Below, in pieces: positions 16,195 through 25,071 of a DNA stretch of 64,000 nucleotides. Source of the DNA: Bacillus sp. SA1-12 (lineage in GTDB: Bacteria > Bacillota > Bacilli > Bacillales > Bacillaceae); contig NZ_LATZ01000017.1 in assembly GCF_000981385.1 (NCBI RefSeq), positions 32,511 through 96,510 on the forward strand, given 5' to 3'. Numbering within the stretch: position 1 is the stretch's first letter; every line of letters begins with the position of its first letter. Under the pieces are notes generated by a model. That model had not been told where the DNA came from and did no database searches. It saw nothing but the letters and a program-made list of their open reading frames with translations. The position numbers were made by a program, and so were the translations under genes.

Positions 16195-18087
16195 ATGATG
16201 GACACTGTACTCCCATTAAACACGTGGAAACGGTTTGTTAATGAAGGTACACTTGATTCATCACGGATATCAAAGCAAATTAGCGAATCCTGGTACCGTT
16301 GTAAGAAGGCTGATATCAATCCATATCAACATGAAGGGACGAATATTCTTTCAAAACAAGAGCTTGAAACGCAAAAGGAAAAAAATAAATCTCTTTTTAA
16401 TGTAGCACAGCCTAACATTGATCGTTTGTATGATTCTATTACATCTTTAGGAATGATGGCTCTTATTATTGATCCTGATGGTTATGTATTATCGGTTTCC
16501 GGTAATAAGGAGATACTCTATAGGGCAAGTGCCATTAATTTTGTTGAAGGAATCCGCTGGACGGAGAGTGAAGTCGGGACAAATGCGATTGGGACAGTTC
16601 TGCAAATTGGTGAACCAATTATGATAACTGGGTCAGAGCATTACACAATCGCTTCTCATTATTGGAGCTGTGCTGCTGCTCCCATCCGAAATGATAATGG
16701 AAAATTGCTGGGAGTTATTGATATTTCTTGCCCAGTCGAACGCTCCCATCCGTTTATGCTTGGAATGGTAACTTCTGTAGCCTTTGCAATAGAACGTGAA
16801 TTAAGTGTCAATATACATAAAGATGAAAAAGAATTATTGCAAAAATCAATCAATTACTTGGAATCCAAAGAACTCGTTGCCATTTGTAACAATCATCATG
16901 AGATTGTCTTTACAAGTCATTCATTACGGGAACGGTTCATGACTTTCATCGGAACGAAGCTTGAGGATTTACAAGAGTTTGGCCTGACCATTCAATTGGA
17001 CATCCCGATTTATTCCGATCAAAGGCATGCTCATATGATCGGCCGGGCCATATATTTAAAAGATCAGTTAACGTTGAAAGCGAATTCTTTTTTCATACCA
17101 AGTGTTGAAAAAGAACCGTTTCTTTTTAAAGGGGAGACAGGAACAAGTGAAGCTTTCCAAAAAGCGTTGGTTGAAATGAAGCTTGTTGCCAAGACAGATG
17201 CAAGTGTCTGTATTTATGGGGAAACGGGGACAGGTAAGGAGCTTTGTGCGCATTCAATTCATGAAAATAGCTCAAGAAAAAATGGGCCTTTTGTTGCTGT
17301 GAATTGTGGTGCCATTCATAAAGAACTTATTGCAAGTGAGCTATTTGGTTATGTTGATGGAGCTTTTACAGGCGCCCGTCGGCAGGGGTATAAAGGGAAA
17401 TTTGAACAAGCTAATAATGGAACGATTTTCTTAGATGAAATAGGTGAAATTTCAGAATCCATGCAAGTGTCTTTATTAAGAGTCCTTCAGGAGCGGACAA
17501 TCACACCTATTGGCGGTACAAAAGAAATTCCTTTAAATATTAGGGTAATTGCAGCTACTAATCGCAATCTTAGCCAAATGGTCCATGAAGGAACCTTTCG
17601 AGAAGACTTGTATTACAGACTCCATGTGTACCCTGTCACTGTACCTTCATTACGAGACAGAAAGAAAGATATTCCACATTTAATACGGTATTTTTGTCAA
17701 AAAAATACTTGGGATATCAAGATTCCGGATGAAATTCTGCTAGCAATGTGTAAATACGATTGGCCAGGGAATATACGAGAGTTAGTTAATATGGTGGAGC
17801 GGATAAATATTTTAGTTCAAGGTGGAGTAAAGCATCCTGAACAATTACAGCATTTTTTACCATCTTTATTTGGAAGCAAAAGAGAAAAGCTTGCTTTTGA
17901 AAAGAGTTCATCAGATTCAAGCACGAACGTTCGCCATACTGAAAAACTAACGCTTCGAGAGAATATTCAAAAGGAACAGATGATTCAGGCATTGCAAAAA
18001 ACAAATGGAAATGTAACATTAGCTGCGGAATACTTGAACATTCCAAGAAGTACATTTTATAAACGAATACGAAAATTTAATCTCTGA
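16195..18087 (+). CDS. acoR: Sigma-54-dependent activator of acetoin catabolism
   Basis: A 630-residue enhancer-binding protein. The N-terminal half holds a GAF-type sensor domain (about 80-200). The AAA+ domain has Walker A GETGTGKE at about 342-349 and the GAFTGA loop that contacts sigma-54 at about residue 389. A Fis-type helix-turn-helix ends the protein (GNVTLAAEYLNIPRSTFYKR). Acetoin sensing and activation of the SigL promoter 6.4 kb upstream follow from family knowledge and context. It has GAGGAG before ATG 16195 and ends in a good terminator. Confidence 0.95.
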   Translation: MMDTVLPLNTWKRFVNEGTLDSSRISKQISESWYRCKKADINPYQHEGTNILSKQELETQKEKNKSLFNVAQPNIDRLYDSITSLGMMALIIDPDGYVLSVSGNKEILYRASAINFVEGIRWTESEVGTNAIGTVLQIGEPIMITGSEHYTIASHYWSCAAAPIRNDNGKLLGVIDISCPVERSHPFMLGMVTSVAFAIERELSVNIHKDEKELLQKSINYLESKELVAICNNHHEIVFTSHSLRERFMTFIGTKLEDLQEFGLTIQLDIPIYSDQRHAHMIGRAIYLKDQLTLKANSFFIPSVEKEPFLFKGETGTSEAFQKALVEMKLVAKTDASVCIYGETGTGKELCAHSIHENSSRKNGPFVAVNCGAIHKELIASELFGYVDGAFTGARRQGYKGKFEQANNGTIFLDEIGEISESMQVSLLRVLQERTITPIGGTKEIPLNIRVIAATNRNLSQMVHEGTFREDLYYRLHVYPVTVPSLRDRKKDIPHLIRYFCQKNTWDIKIPDEILLAMCKYDWPGNIRELVNMVERINILVQGGVKHPEQLQHFLPSLFGSKREKLAFEKSSSDSSTNVRHTEKLTLRENIQKEQMIQALQKTNGNVTLAAEYLNIPRSTFYKRIRKFNL

Positions 18088-18095
18088 AAAACATA

Positions 18096-18125
18096 AGTAG
18101 AGGAAAAATATCCTCTGCTTTTTTT
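18096..18125 (+). terminator. Terminator of acoR
   Basis: Stem AGTAGAGGA / TCCTCTGCT with a six-base AT loop and a run of seven T. Confidence 0.85.
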
Positions 18126-18324
18126 GTGAAATTTTTCTTTAATTTTCATTGACCAATTCCAATAAGTTCACTATAATCAAAAACAAAAGGAAATAAATAA
18201 ACAAAAAGGGCAGTAAAAGAACAAAAAGAGAAATATTTAAGCCCAAACGAAATTTGTCATTTGGCAAATGGAAAAAGTAAACATTCTAATGTCTTAAAAG
18301 GAATAGGCTTTCCAAAAGGTAATT

Positions 18325-18338
18325 TGAAACCGTTTAAA
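18325..18338. promoter_or_regulatory. cre-like site before the GH105 gene
   Basis: TGAAACCGTTTAAA matches cre consensus with one mismatch and lies 52 bases before the GH105 start. The 300-base spacer 18088-18389 otherwise holds the acoR terminator and AT-rich sequence; an open frame from 18261 is not supported by a ribosome site. Confidence 0.45.
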
Positions 18339-18389
18339 TGGAAATGTTTTAGTAAGTACACAATTTTTTATTCAGATGGAGGTAATACT

Positions 18390-19493
18390 ATGATTCAAAA
18401 AGAAGTCTTTATTCAAAGAAAAGAAGTTATCCATTACATTGATAGACTGATGGATAATCTTTCTCAAATAAAAGATAATACAGGTGAATTTCTATTAAAC
18501 TTCGACGGTTTGGTTGTTGACGATAAAAGTTGGAACGTTTGGAACTGGCCTCAAGGTGTTGGATTATATGGAATCTTTAAATATTGGAAGTTAACAAATG
18601 ATCAAAAAGCTCTTAAGATTATCACAGACTGGTTTAAAGCTAGATTTGAAGAAGGGGTTCCCCCTAAAAATGTAAATACAATGGCTCCGTTATTAACATT
18701 AGCTTTTTTGTATGAAGAAACGAAGGATCAAACATTTGTCCCTTACTTAGAAGATTGGGCAGAGTGGGTTATGTATGATATGCCGCGTACGAAAGAAGAT
18801 GGTCTTCAGCATATGACATATGGGCCAGAGAACACTAACCAGCTGTGGGATGACACATTGATGATGACTGTGCTTCCTTTAGCGAAAATTGGAATGCTGT
18901 TCAATAAACCGGAATATATAGAGGAAGCAAAGAAACAATTTTTAATTCATATTAAATATTTAAGTGACCGTAAAACAGGGTTATGGTTCCATGGATGGAC
19001 GTTTGAAGAAAATCACAATTATGCCGAAGCATTATGGGGAAGAGGGAATTGCTGGATAACCATAGCTATTCCTGAAATCATCGAAATTTTGGATTTAAAA
19101 GAAGGAGATTTCCTTAGAGAATTTCTGCTTGACACATTAAATAGACAAATTGAAGCGTTAGCGGCGTATCAAGATGAAAGCGGATTATGGCATACCTTAA
19201 TCAATGATAAATCTTCCTATTTGGAAGCATCAGCAACAGCAGGCTTTGCATACGGAATTTTAAAATCTGTGCACAAACGGTATGTTAATCAAGAATATAA
19301 GGAAGTAGCATACAAGGCCATTCAAGGAATTTTGAAAGAAATTAATGAAGAAGGCGCTTTGCAAAAGGTTTCAGTAGGTACTGGTATGGGAGACAGTTTG
19401 GATTTCTATAAAGAAATTAAAATTACCACTATGCCGTATGGACAATCACTAGCGGTGCTTTGCTTATCTGAGTTTTTACACTATTATATTTAA
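18390..19493 (+). CDS. Unsaturated rhamnogalacturonyl hydrolase, glycoside hydrolase family 105 (YteR/YesR-type)
   Basis: A 367-residue (alpha/alpha)6-barrel protein without signal peptide. The segments WNVWNWPQGVGLYG, TYGPENTNQLWDDTLMM and GLWFHGWTFEENHNYAEALWGRGN are typical of GH105, whose general acid Asp lies in the WDDT region. Such enzymes remove the 4,5-unsaturated galacturonyl group left by pectin or rhamnogalacturonan lyases, in the cytosol after import. ATG 18390 has GGAGG 8 bases upstream. It is monocistronic, ends in a GC-rich terminator, and no lyase or YesOPQ-type transporter lies in the window. Confidence 0.87.
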   Translation: MIQKEVFIQRKEVIHYIDRLMDNLSQIKDNTGEFLLNFDGLVVDDKSWNVWNWPQGVGLYGIFKYWKLTNDQKALKIITDWFKARFEEGVPPKNVNTMAPLLTLAFLYEETKDQTFVPYLEDWAEWVMYDMPRTKEDGLQHMTYGPENTNQLWDDTLMMTVLPLAKIGMLFNKPEYIEEAKKQFLIHIKYLSDRKTGLWFHGWTFEENHNYAEALWGRGNCWITIAIPEIIEILDLKEGDFLREFLLDTLNRQIEALAAYQDESGLWHTLINDKSSYLEASATAGFAYGILKSVHKRYVNQEYKEVAYKAIQGILKEINEEGALQKVSVGTGMGDSLDFYKEIKITTMPYGQSLAVLCLSEFLHYYI

Positions 19494-19574
19494 TTTCAGT
19501 TTTACGAATAATGAATGTATGGATGTTCCGTTTCCATGTGATTTTATTTTTACCAAAAATAATTGGAAATGATC

Positions 19575-19605
19575 AACCCCTCGTGTATAAAGCGAGGGGT
19601 TCTTT
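19575..19605 (+). terminator. Terminator of the GH105 gene
   Basis: Perfect arms AACCCCTCG / CGAGGGGTT with a TCTTTC tail. Confidence 0.8.
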
Positions 19606-19706
19606 CATTTATTTACAAATTGCTTAGGTGAAACAATTGGTTATTATAGTTTAAATTTTAAAAAATGAAACAAAATAAAGAAGAAGAGTGAGGAGGCTGA
19701 TTTGTT

Positions 19707-19853
19707 TTGAAGAAAGATTCGATTCGGAAGGTTGAAAATCACATAGTAGCAACTATAATTGGTATCGTTATCGTTTATCTCATTTGTTTAGTTGCGTATG
19801 GGTATGATTTACCTGGCGGAATATTGTCTCCACTAATTAATCGGATATTTTAG
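19707..19853 (+). CDS. Small single-pass membrane protein (48 aa)
   Basis: A 48-codon frame from TTG 19707 with GGAGG 10 bases upstream. About 12 polar residues precede one transmembrane helix (IVATIIGIVIVYLICLVAYG) and a short C-terminal tail. Function unknown. It sits between the GH105 terminator and the PTS operator region. Confidence 0.5.
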   Translation: MKKDSIRKVENHIVATIIGIVIVYLICLVAYGYDLPGGILSPLINRIF

Positions 19854-19891
19854 GGATGTTTCATTTTTACAAATAATTTTTAAAAAATCCA

Positions 19892-19905
19892 TGCAAACGA
19901 TTGCG
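19892..19905. promoter_or_regulatory. LacI-type operator, copy 1
   Basis: TGCAAACGATTGCG, a near-palindrome of the LacI/GalR type with central CG. It is 142 bases before the PTS start and 90 bases from copy 2. Confidence 0.6.
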
Positions 19906-19981
19906 CTCGATCGATAATTATGATAATTTAATTAAAGAAAAGAAAACCCTTTTAAGCGTTGGAACTTTATTTAATTATTCG

Positions 19982-19995
19982 TGCAAACGCTTGCC
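19982..19995. promoter_or_regulatory. LacI-type operator, copy 2
   Basis: TGCAAACGCTTGCC, 52 bases before the PTS start codon and close to the likely promoter and leader. Confidence 0.6.
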
Positions 19996-20033
19996 CATCT
20001 TTTATACTTATTTATTTTAGGAGGCTCAGCTTA

Positions 20034-21686
20034 ATGAAATTTACATCATTTGATTTTTGGCAAAAATTTGGAAAGGCTTTATTAGTAGTAGTTGCAGTTA
20101 TGCCTGCAGCTGGAATTATGATATCTCTTGGGAAGTTAGTAGGAATGCTAGGTGTTGATTTGTCTTTTGTGCAAACGATTGCACTTGTAATGGAAGAGAT
20201 TGGCTGGGCAATTATTGGGAACTTGCATGTTTTATTCGCAGTGGCAATAGGTGGATCATGGGCGAAGGAACGTGCTGGCGGTGCTTTTGCGGCATTAATT
20301 GCCTTTGTATTAATTAACCGGATCACTGGGGCTATTTTTGGTGTGAATAGTGACATGTTAAGTGATCAATCAGCAACAGTAACTTCTTTATTCGGCAGTG
20401 AATTAGTTGTAAAGGATTATTTTATATCAATCCTTGGTGCTCCAGCATTAAATATGGGTGTGTTTGTGGGAATTATATCGGGATTTTTAGGTGCTAATAT
20501 CTTTAATAAATATTATAACTACAGTAAACTTCCTCAATCACTTGCTTTCTTTAACGGAAAACGCTTTGTGCCATTTGTTGTGATTATCGGATCGGTTTTT
20601 ACTGCGATCATTTTGGCGATCATCTGGCCATTTGTTCAAGGACTATTAAATGATTTTGGAAAATGGATTGCATCATCCCGGGATACTGCTCCTGTTATCG
20701 CCCCGTTTATCTTTGGTGCGTTAGAGCGGTTATTGCTTCCATTTGGTTTGCATCATATGTTGACGGTTCCAATGAATTATACAGAGCTTGGAGGAACTTA
20801 TACGATCTTAACAGGTCCAAGTGCAGGACAGACGGTTGCAGGTCAAGATCCTTTATGGCTTGCATGGATCGCAGATTTAAATAATTTCCTGGCAGCTGGT
20901 GATATGGAAAGCTATAAAGCTTTACTAAATGATGTAACACCTGCCCGCTTTAAAGTAGGACAAATGATTCTATCCTGTGCCGCTTTAATTGGGATCGCAT
21001 TAGCGATGTACCGGAATGTTGATAAAGAAAAACGGACAAAATACAAATCGATGTTCTTATCTGCTGGCTTAGCCGTATTTTTAACAGGGGTAACGGAACC
21101 AATTGAGTTTATGTTTATGTTTGCAGCACCTGTTCTTTATGTTGCTTATGCGATCATGACGGGTTTAGCCTTTGCTATTGTAGATTTAATTAATATACGT
21201 GTTCACTCTTTCGGTATCATTGAATTATTGACAAGAACACCAATGATTATCAAAGCGGGTTTATGGCTTGACCTGGTTAATTTCATTATTGCATGTCTCG
21301 TATTTTTCGGTTTAAACTTTACCGTTGCGAATTTTATGATTAAAAAATTCAAAATGCCGACACCGGGACGTTTAGGAAATTATATCGAAGAGGAAAATAG
21401 TGCCCAATCTCATGAAAACGAAAACAATGACCAAAACAATACAGATGATTCGCTTGCGACAAAGATTATCGGCTTATTAGGCGGGAAAGATAATATTGAA
21501 GATGTTGATGCATGTATGACTCGGCTTCGTGTCACAATTAAAGATGTAGACGCTGTTGCTTCTGAACAAGAATGGAAGAAAAACGGTGCATTGGGTTTAA
21601 TTATTAAAGATAAGGGTGTACAAGCCATTTATGGTCCAAAGGCGGATGTCCTAAAATCAGACATTCAAGATCGTTTAGGAGCGTAA
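20034..21686 (+). CDS. PTS transporter subunit EIIBC, glucose/alpha-glucoside family
   Basis: The EIIC membrane domain (about residues 1-440, roughly ten hydrophobic segments, starting FDFWQKFGKALLVVVAVMPAAG) is followed by an acidic Asn/Glu linker and a C-terminal EIIB domain (about 470-550). The phosphorylated Cys494 is in DACMTRLRV. No EIIA domain is present, so phosphate must come from a separate EIIA. The N-terminus resembles PTS proteins annotated for alpha-glucosides; the sugar is not certain. ATG 20034 has AGGAGG upstream. Three LacI-type operator copies, one inside the gene, indicate repression by a regulator not encoded nearby. An EEP-family gene follows at 3 bases. Confidence 0.88.
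   Translation: MKFTSFDFWQKFGKALLVVVAVMPAAGIMISLGKLVGMLGVDLSFVQTIALVMEEIGWAIIGNLHVLFAVAIGGSWAKERAGGAFAALIAFVLINRITGAIFGVNSDMLSDQSATVTSLFGSELVVKDYFISILGAPALNMGVFVGIISGFLGANIFNKYYNYSKLPQSLAFFNGKRFVPFVVIIGSVFTAIILAIIWPFVQGLLNDFGKWIASSRDTAPVIAPFIFGALERLLLPFGLHHMLTVPMNYTELGGTYTILTGPSAGQTVAGQDPLWLAWIADLNNFLAAGDMESYKALLNDVTPARFKVGQMILSCAALIGIALAMYRNVDKEKRTKYKSMFLSAGLAVFLTGVTEPIEFMFMFAAPVLYVAYAIMTGLAFAIVDLINIRVHSFGIIELLTRTPMIIKAGLWLDLVNFIIACLVFFGLNFTVANFMIKKFKMPTPGRLGNYIEEENSAQSHENENNDQNNTDDSLATKIIGLLGGKDNIEDVDACMTRLRVTIKDVDAVASEQEWKKNGALGLIIKDKGVQAIYGPKADVLKSDIQDRLGA
20170..20183. promoter_or_regulatory. LacI-type operator, copy 3, inside the PTS coding sequence
   Basis: TGCAAACGATTGCA, flanked by G and C so that GTGCAA/TTGCAC arms are perfect. 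It is the most symmetric of the three copies and lies at codons 46-50, 188 bases downstream of copy 2. Confidence 0.5.
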
Positions 21687-21689
21687 CCA

Positions 21690-22487
21690 ATGAAACTTTT
21701 AACACTAAATTGTCATTCATGGCAAGAGGAAAATCAGCTGGACAAAATAAGATGTCTAGCTGAGACAATTAAGAAAAAGTCTTATGATATCATTGCTCTT
21801 CAGGAAGTAAGTCAGTTAATTAGTGAAGAAAAATGTGAAGGGAAGGTTAAAAAAGATAACTTTATTGCCGTTCTTTTACATCATCTTAAGGAAATTGGTG
21901 TTACAAATTATCAGTATGTTTGGGATTTTTCGCACATCGGATTTGAAAAATATGAAGAAGGCTTATCGATATTAACAAATCATCAAATTGAAGAAGAGGT
22001 TTCGTTTTTTGTCAGTCAATCAGAAGATACAAATTATTGGAAAACCAGAAAAATTGTTGGCGCAAAAATTCACTATAACGATGAACTGATTTCTTTTTAT
22101 TCCTGCCATCTAGGGTGGTGGCAGGATGAAGAAGAACCGTTTCAAAGCCAAGTAGATTTATTGCTTTCTCAAGTTCAAAAAGATCGCAAGTTTTATTTGA
22201 TGGGTGACTTTAATAATCCTGCCAATGTAAAAAATGAGGGGTATGATTATTTACTAAATAAAGGATTATATGATACTTATCAATTAGCGAACATTAAAGA
22301 TAGCGGGGTTACTGTTAAAGGGAAAATCGCGGGATGGGATGTAAATAAACAAGATATGCGCATTGATTATATTTTTACGAATATGCCCACTGCTGTGAAG
22401 AAATCTACAGTTATTTTTAATGGGGAAAATAAGCCTGTCATTTCCGATCATTTTGGTGTGGAGGTAGTGATTAACGAAGAAGGGTGA
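21690..22487 (+). CDS. Endonuclease/exonuclease/phosphatase (EEP) family protein, cytosolic
   Basis: A 265-residue EEP-fold metal-dependent phosphodiesterase. Visible motifs are LNCHSW at the start, ALQEVSQ with the metal-binding Glu near residue 37, LMGDFNNP near 171 and the C-terminal SDHFGVEV with the catalytic Asp-His. No signal peptide. It begins 3 bases after the PTS stop, so the two are surely co-transcribed. Co-occurrence with a PTS suggests it acts on a sugar phosphate, phosphodiester or lipid headgroup, but the substrate is unknown. Its stop codon lies in the operon terminator. Confidence 0.85.
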   Translation: MKLLTLNCHSWQEENQLDKIRCLAETIKKKSYDIIALQEVSQLISEEKCEGKVKKDNFIAVLLHHLKEIGVTNYQYVWDFSHIGFEKYEEGLSILTNHQIEEEVSFFVSQSEDTNYWKTRKIVGAKIHYNDELISFYSCHLGWWQDEEEPFQSQVDLLLSQVQKDRKFYLMGDFNNPANVKNEGYDYLLNKGLYDTYQLANIKDSGVTVKGKIAGWDVNKQDMRIDYIFTNMPTAVKKSTVIFNGENKPVISDHFGVEVVINEEG

Positions 22488-22508
22488 CATTTGAGTCACC
22501 CTTTTTTT
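22480..22508 (+). terminator. Terminator of the PTS-EEP operon
   Basis: Perfect arms AAGGGTGAC / GTCACCCTT followed by seven or more T; overlaps the TGA stop of the EEP gene. Confidence 0.9.
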
Positions 22509-22540
22509 AATGGAAAGGATAAAAAATTTTTACTTCGTTT

Positions 22541-22711
22541 TGGTGTCTAGCTCCAAGTGTCATCGGCGAAGCATCGGATGTGAAAAGTGCAGTCAAGAGA
22601 TAATGCCGTCGCGTTTTTGGCTGCCTCCAGGGTCTAAACAAATAGGAATTCAAGGTAAGAACACTTTCTATATTCCTGCTTGTTAAATGTTTAGCGCCTT
22701 GCGCTTTTCTT
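22541..22711. repeat. Probable dispersed Bacillaceae intergenic repeat (degenerate copy)
   Basis: The block opens with GTGTCTAGCTCCA and closes with GCGCCTTGCGCTTTTCTT, ends I associate with a family of roughly 100-200 base intergenic repeats found in many Bacillus-type genomes. The interior is GC-richer than the flanks and non-coding. Its end meets the stop codon of the DUF2269 gene. Only one copy is in this window, so the assignment rests on recollection of the termini. Confidence 0.45.
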
Positions 22712-23153
22712 ACCATACATTCGGTTTTACAACCATAAACCATAGCATGACCATTAATAAGAGAATATAGATCCAAATCGTTCGGCGGAGTTTTGCCGTT
22801 AACTTTTCCCTTACCTGGTCCTTTTCATGAAACTTTCTAAGTGTTGGTGAAAAGGCACGTGCAAAAAAGAATAATGAACAGAATAAAATAATAAGTGTCA
22901 TAACAACCCAGGGAGTACTCCACGTCCAGGGGCCTAAAATAACAAGTAAAGTTCCTGATCCGACCAAGACATGTCCCGAATGTTTTGATAGTCGGACAAC
23001 ATATCGAAATGTTTTCAAGTATGTATCTAACTCAGAATCTCCTGCTTTATTAAGTTTTTTAACCAAAGGCAGAAGGATAAAAAAAGGACCAATTGATGCA
23101 ATTACACTAACAACATGAATAAAAATGAGAAACCTGTAGAAAAAATAGTCCAT
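22710..23153 (-). CDS. DUF2269-like integral membrane protein
   Basis: A 147-residue protein with about four transmembrane helices (near residues 6-28, 58-78, 80-98 and 125-143) and a short charged loop between the third and fourth. The pattern, with HVVSVIASIGPFF at the N-terminus and the Gly/Trp-rich centre, resembles the DUF2269 family of small membrane proteins of unknown function. It starts 12 bases after the stop of the ASCH gene, so the two form an operon. The ribosome site is weak, suggesting coupling. Confidence 0.7.
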   Translation of the reverse strand: MDYFFYRFLIFIHVVSVIASIGPFFILLPLVKKLNKAGDSELDTYLKTFRYVVRLSKHSGHVLVGSGTLLVILGPWTWSTPWVVMTLIILFCSLFFFARAFSPTLRKFHEKDQVREKLTAKLRRTIWIYILLLMVMLWFMVVKPNVW

Positions 23154-23165
23154 TTCTTTTGCCTG

Positions 23166-23516
23166 CTATTCATTAATCAGACAGAACTCATGGACCCAAA
23201 CTTTCATATGAGGAAGCCAAGGCATCCCGGGATGATAGGATAAGATCGCTTGCTTATATTCTTCTACAGTCTTATATCCTTCCTGCTTTGCATGGTCATC
23301 GGTTAATTCACCTAAGCTTTGGGAATAAACGCGATCTATTCTGAACTTTTTGCCCTCTAATACCATGATTTCGCCTACATCAGCATATCTTCCGTTTCGT
23401 CTTGTCGCTGTTTTCCTTCCATTGAGGACTTTTTTAATATCCTCCTTCATGGTTACAAGGCGTTCAACTGAACAGGTTTTTGGCGGCAATGTTTGATGTT
23501 CTTCATGATTTGTCAT
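23166..23516 (-). CDS. ASCH-domain protein
   Basis: A 116-residue soluble protein. The segment NGRKTATRRNGRYADVGEIMVLEGKKF-type core and the closing HPGMPWLPHMKVWVHEF are characteristic of ASCH domains, a PUA-like fold thought to bind RNA or modified nucleotides. Some relatives hydrolyse N4-acetylcytidine or act as nucleases; no role can be assigned here. AAGGAG lies 9 bases before ATG 23516. First gene of a two-gene operon with the DUF2269-like membrane protein. Confidence 0.75.
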   Translation of the reverse strand: MTNHEEHQTLPPKTCSVERLVTMKEDIKKVLNGRKTATRRNGRYADVGEIMVLEGKKFRIDRVYSQSLGELTDDHAKQEGYKTVEEYKQAILSYHPGMPWLPHMKVWVHEFCLINE

Positions 23517-23678
23517 ATGAATATACTCCTTTGTTTTTCAATTCTATCTAACTATATCACAACTCGTTCTTCCTTTCGTATCAGGCAGTAAAAGAAAGCT
23601 AAATGATACTTGCGAAAATGAATAATATCGTTAAGATTAAAGTAGTGGTACTAAGAGAAAGAAAAGAAGGAATGAAAA

Positions 23679-24053
23679 ATGACGATCAAACTAATAAAAT
23701 CTCTTTATATTTTCCTGGGTTTTTTCTTTATGGGACTTGGGTTATTAGGAATCATTCTCCCGCTTTTACCAACAACTCCATTTTTATTGCTAGCCTCTGT
23801 TTGTTTTGTCAAAGGCTCAAAGAAATTTGAGATCTGGTTTAAAGCAACAAATGTTTATAAAAAACATTTAGAAGGATTTGTCAAAAACAAAGCAATGACA
23901 ATTAAACAGAAGCTTACCATTCTTTTATTTGCTGATTGTATGATTGCAATCCCTTTTATTTTGCTAGATAGCTTACTGGTTAGAATATTCTTACTCTGCA
24001 TAGTAGGATATAAATACTATTATTTTATCAGGAAAATAAAAACGATTAAGTAA
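23679..24053 (+). CDS. DUF454 (YbaN family) membrane protein
   Basis: A 124-residue protein with an N-terminal pair of hydrophobic segments containing the family signature GLLGIILPLLPTTPFLLLA (residues about 22-40). A basic amphipathic middle with W and K/F residues follows, then a C-terminal hydrophobic pair. Members are small inner-membrane proteins of unknown function. It has an AAGGAATG ribosome site before ATG 23679. It is convergent with the AraC gene, with only 20 bases between their stops and no clear terminator. Confidence 0.8.
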   Translation: MTIKLIKSLYIFLGFFFMGLGLLGIILPLLPTTPFLLLASVCFVKGSKKFEIWFKATNVYKKHLEGFVKNKAMTIKQKLTILLFADCMIAIPFILLDSLLVRIFLLCIVGYKYYYFIRKIKTIK

Positions 24054-24073
24054 GTGATCACATTAGCGGTATT

Positions 24074-24946
24074 TTAGCTTCTATATGTCTGACTCAAATA
24101 AGTAGTTGGTGATACCCCGGTTACTTTCTTGAAAACTCTGCTAAAATAGAAGGGGTTTGAGAAACCTAATGCATGACTAACCTCTGATATATTAACAGAT
24201 TCCTTTTTAAGCATCTTAATCGCTTTTTCAATTAATAGCTCATCTTGGAATTGTGTAATACTTTTCCCTGTTTCTTTTCTGAATAACGTTGATAAGTAGG
24301 CATAATTCATTCCAAGCTCATCTGAAATTTCTTTACTTGTTAATTTTGCTGAAGCTGAGCTGCTGAAAAGCTCAATCATTTTGCCGACAATCCTGCTTTG
24401 TTTGGTCTTTTTCATCTCTTTTAATCGATTCATATATAAATCAATAAAAAATTGATAGGTCATGAGACTTAAATAGAGTGGGCGGAGCGGGTGCGGGGAC
24501 ATGAAATCTTCATTAAGCTTCTTAAGCTGAAGTTCCGTATACTCGGGATTTAAAATGTTTCCTTGCTTAGGCAGCTTCAAATGTGAATGATAGGTTTCTT
24601 CTAAGATCAACGATGACTGCTGGTAATGTGAGAATTCAGGCGACTCCTCCAAGCTCATATCATTCAGTGAGTCATGAAAATGAATATAATACCATTCAGT
24701 TCCTGGCGAATATAAGGAGGTACCCCAGTGCGGTACATTTTTTCTAAGGAAAAGATATTCTCCTCCTGTTATCTTATACTCTGTTCCTCCCTCTATCACT
24801 TGAATATTTCCCTTTTTTACATAAACAAACACATTTATTGTTTCCATGTGACGATCTGGATGCCCGCTTGTTCCGTCGTCATCCCACATATGACCGATTT
24901 CTCTTATTAGAGGAAGACTGTATGACAATAAGCTTACCTCATTCAT
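24074..24946 (-). CDS. AraC-family transcriptional regulator, divergent from GH127
   Basis: A 290-residue protein with an N-terminal cupin sensor domain (HPDRHMETINVFVYVKKG...GGEYLFLRKNVPHWG) and a C-terminal pair of AraC helix-turn-helix motifs (TSKEISDELGMNYAYLSTLF and ISEVSHALGFSNPFYFSRVF). It is transcribed away from the GH127 gene with 315 bases between, the usual arrangement of a local activator and its target. L-arabinose-containing oligosaccharides are a reasonable guess for the signal. Confidence 0.88.
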   Translation of the reverse strand: MNEVSLLSYSLPLIREIGHMWDDDGTSGHPDRHMETINVFVYVKKGNIQVIEGGTEYKITGGEYLFLRKNVPHWGTSLYSPGTEWYYIHFHDSLNDMSLEESPEFSHYQQSSLILEETYHSHLKLPKQGNILNPEYTELQLKKLNEDFMSPHPLRPLYLSLMTYQFFIDLYMNRLKEMKKTKQSRIVGKMIELFSSSASAKLTSKEISDELGMNYAYLSTLFRKETGKSITQFQDELLIEKAIKMLKKESVNISEVSHALGFSNPFYFSRVFKKVTGVSPTTYLSQTYRS

Positions 24947-25071
24947 TTATTAACCACCCTTACTCAAGTTTTCTTAATCCCAATAATTTTAGCGTACAGT
25001 TAAACCTCATACCGAAAATCTTGTGAAGCAAAGAAGATAAGTAATAGTTAAGTGCTTGAAAAGCCGACGAA

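Noticed and set aside
18261..18389. N-terminal extension of the GH105 gene to TTG 18261
   Set aside because: There is no ribosome site at 18261, the family usually starts near the ATG at 18390, and that ATG has a well-placed GGAGG. The extension would also cover the cre-like site.
22541..22711. CRISPR-like or IS-derived element
   Set aside because: There are no regularly spaced direct repeats, no transposase fragment and no terminal target duplication. A dispersed non-coding repeat is the simpler reading.
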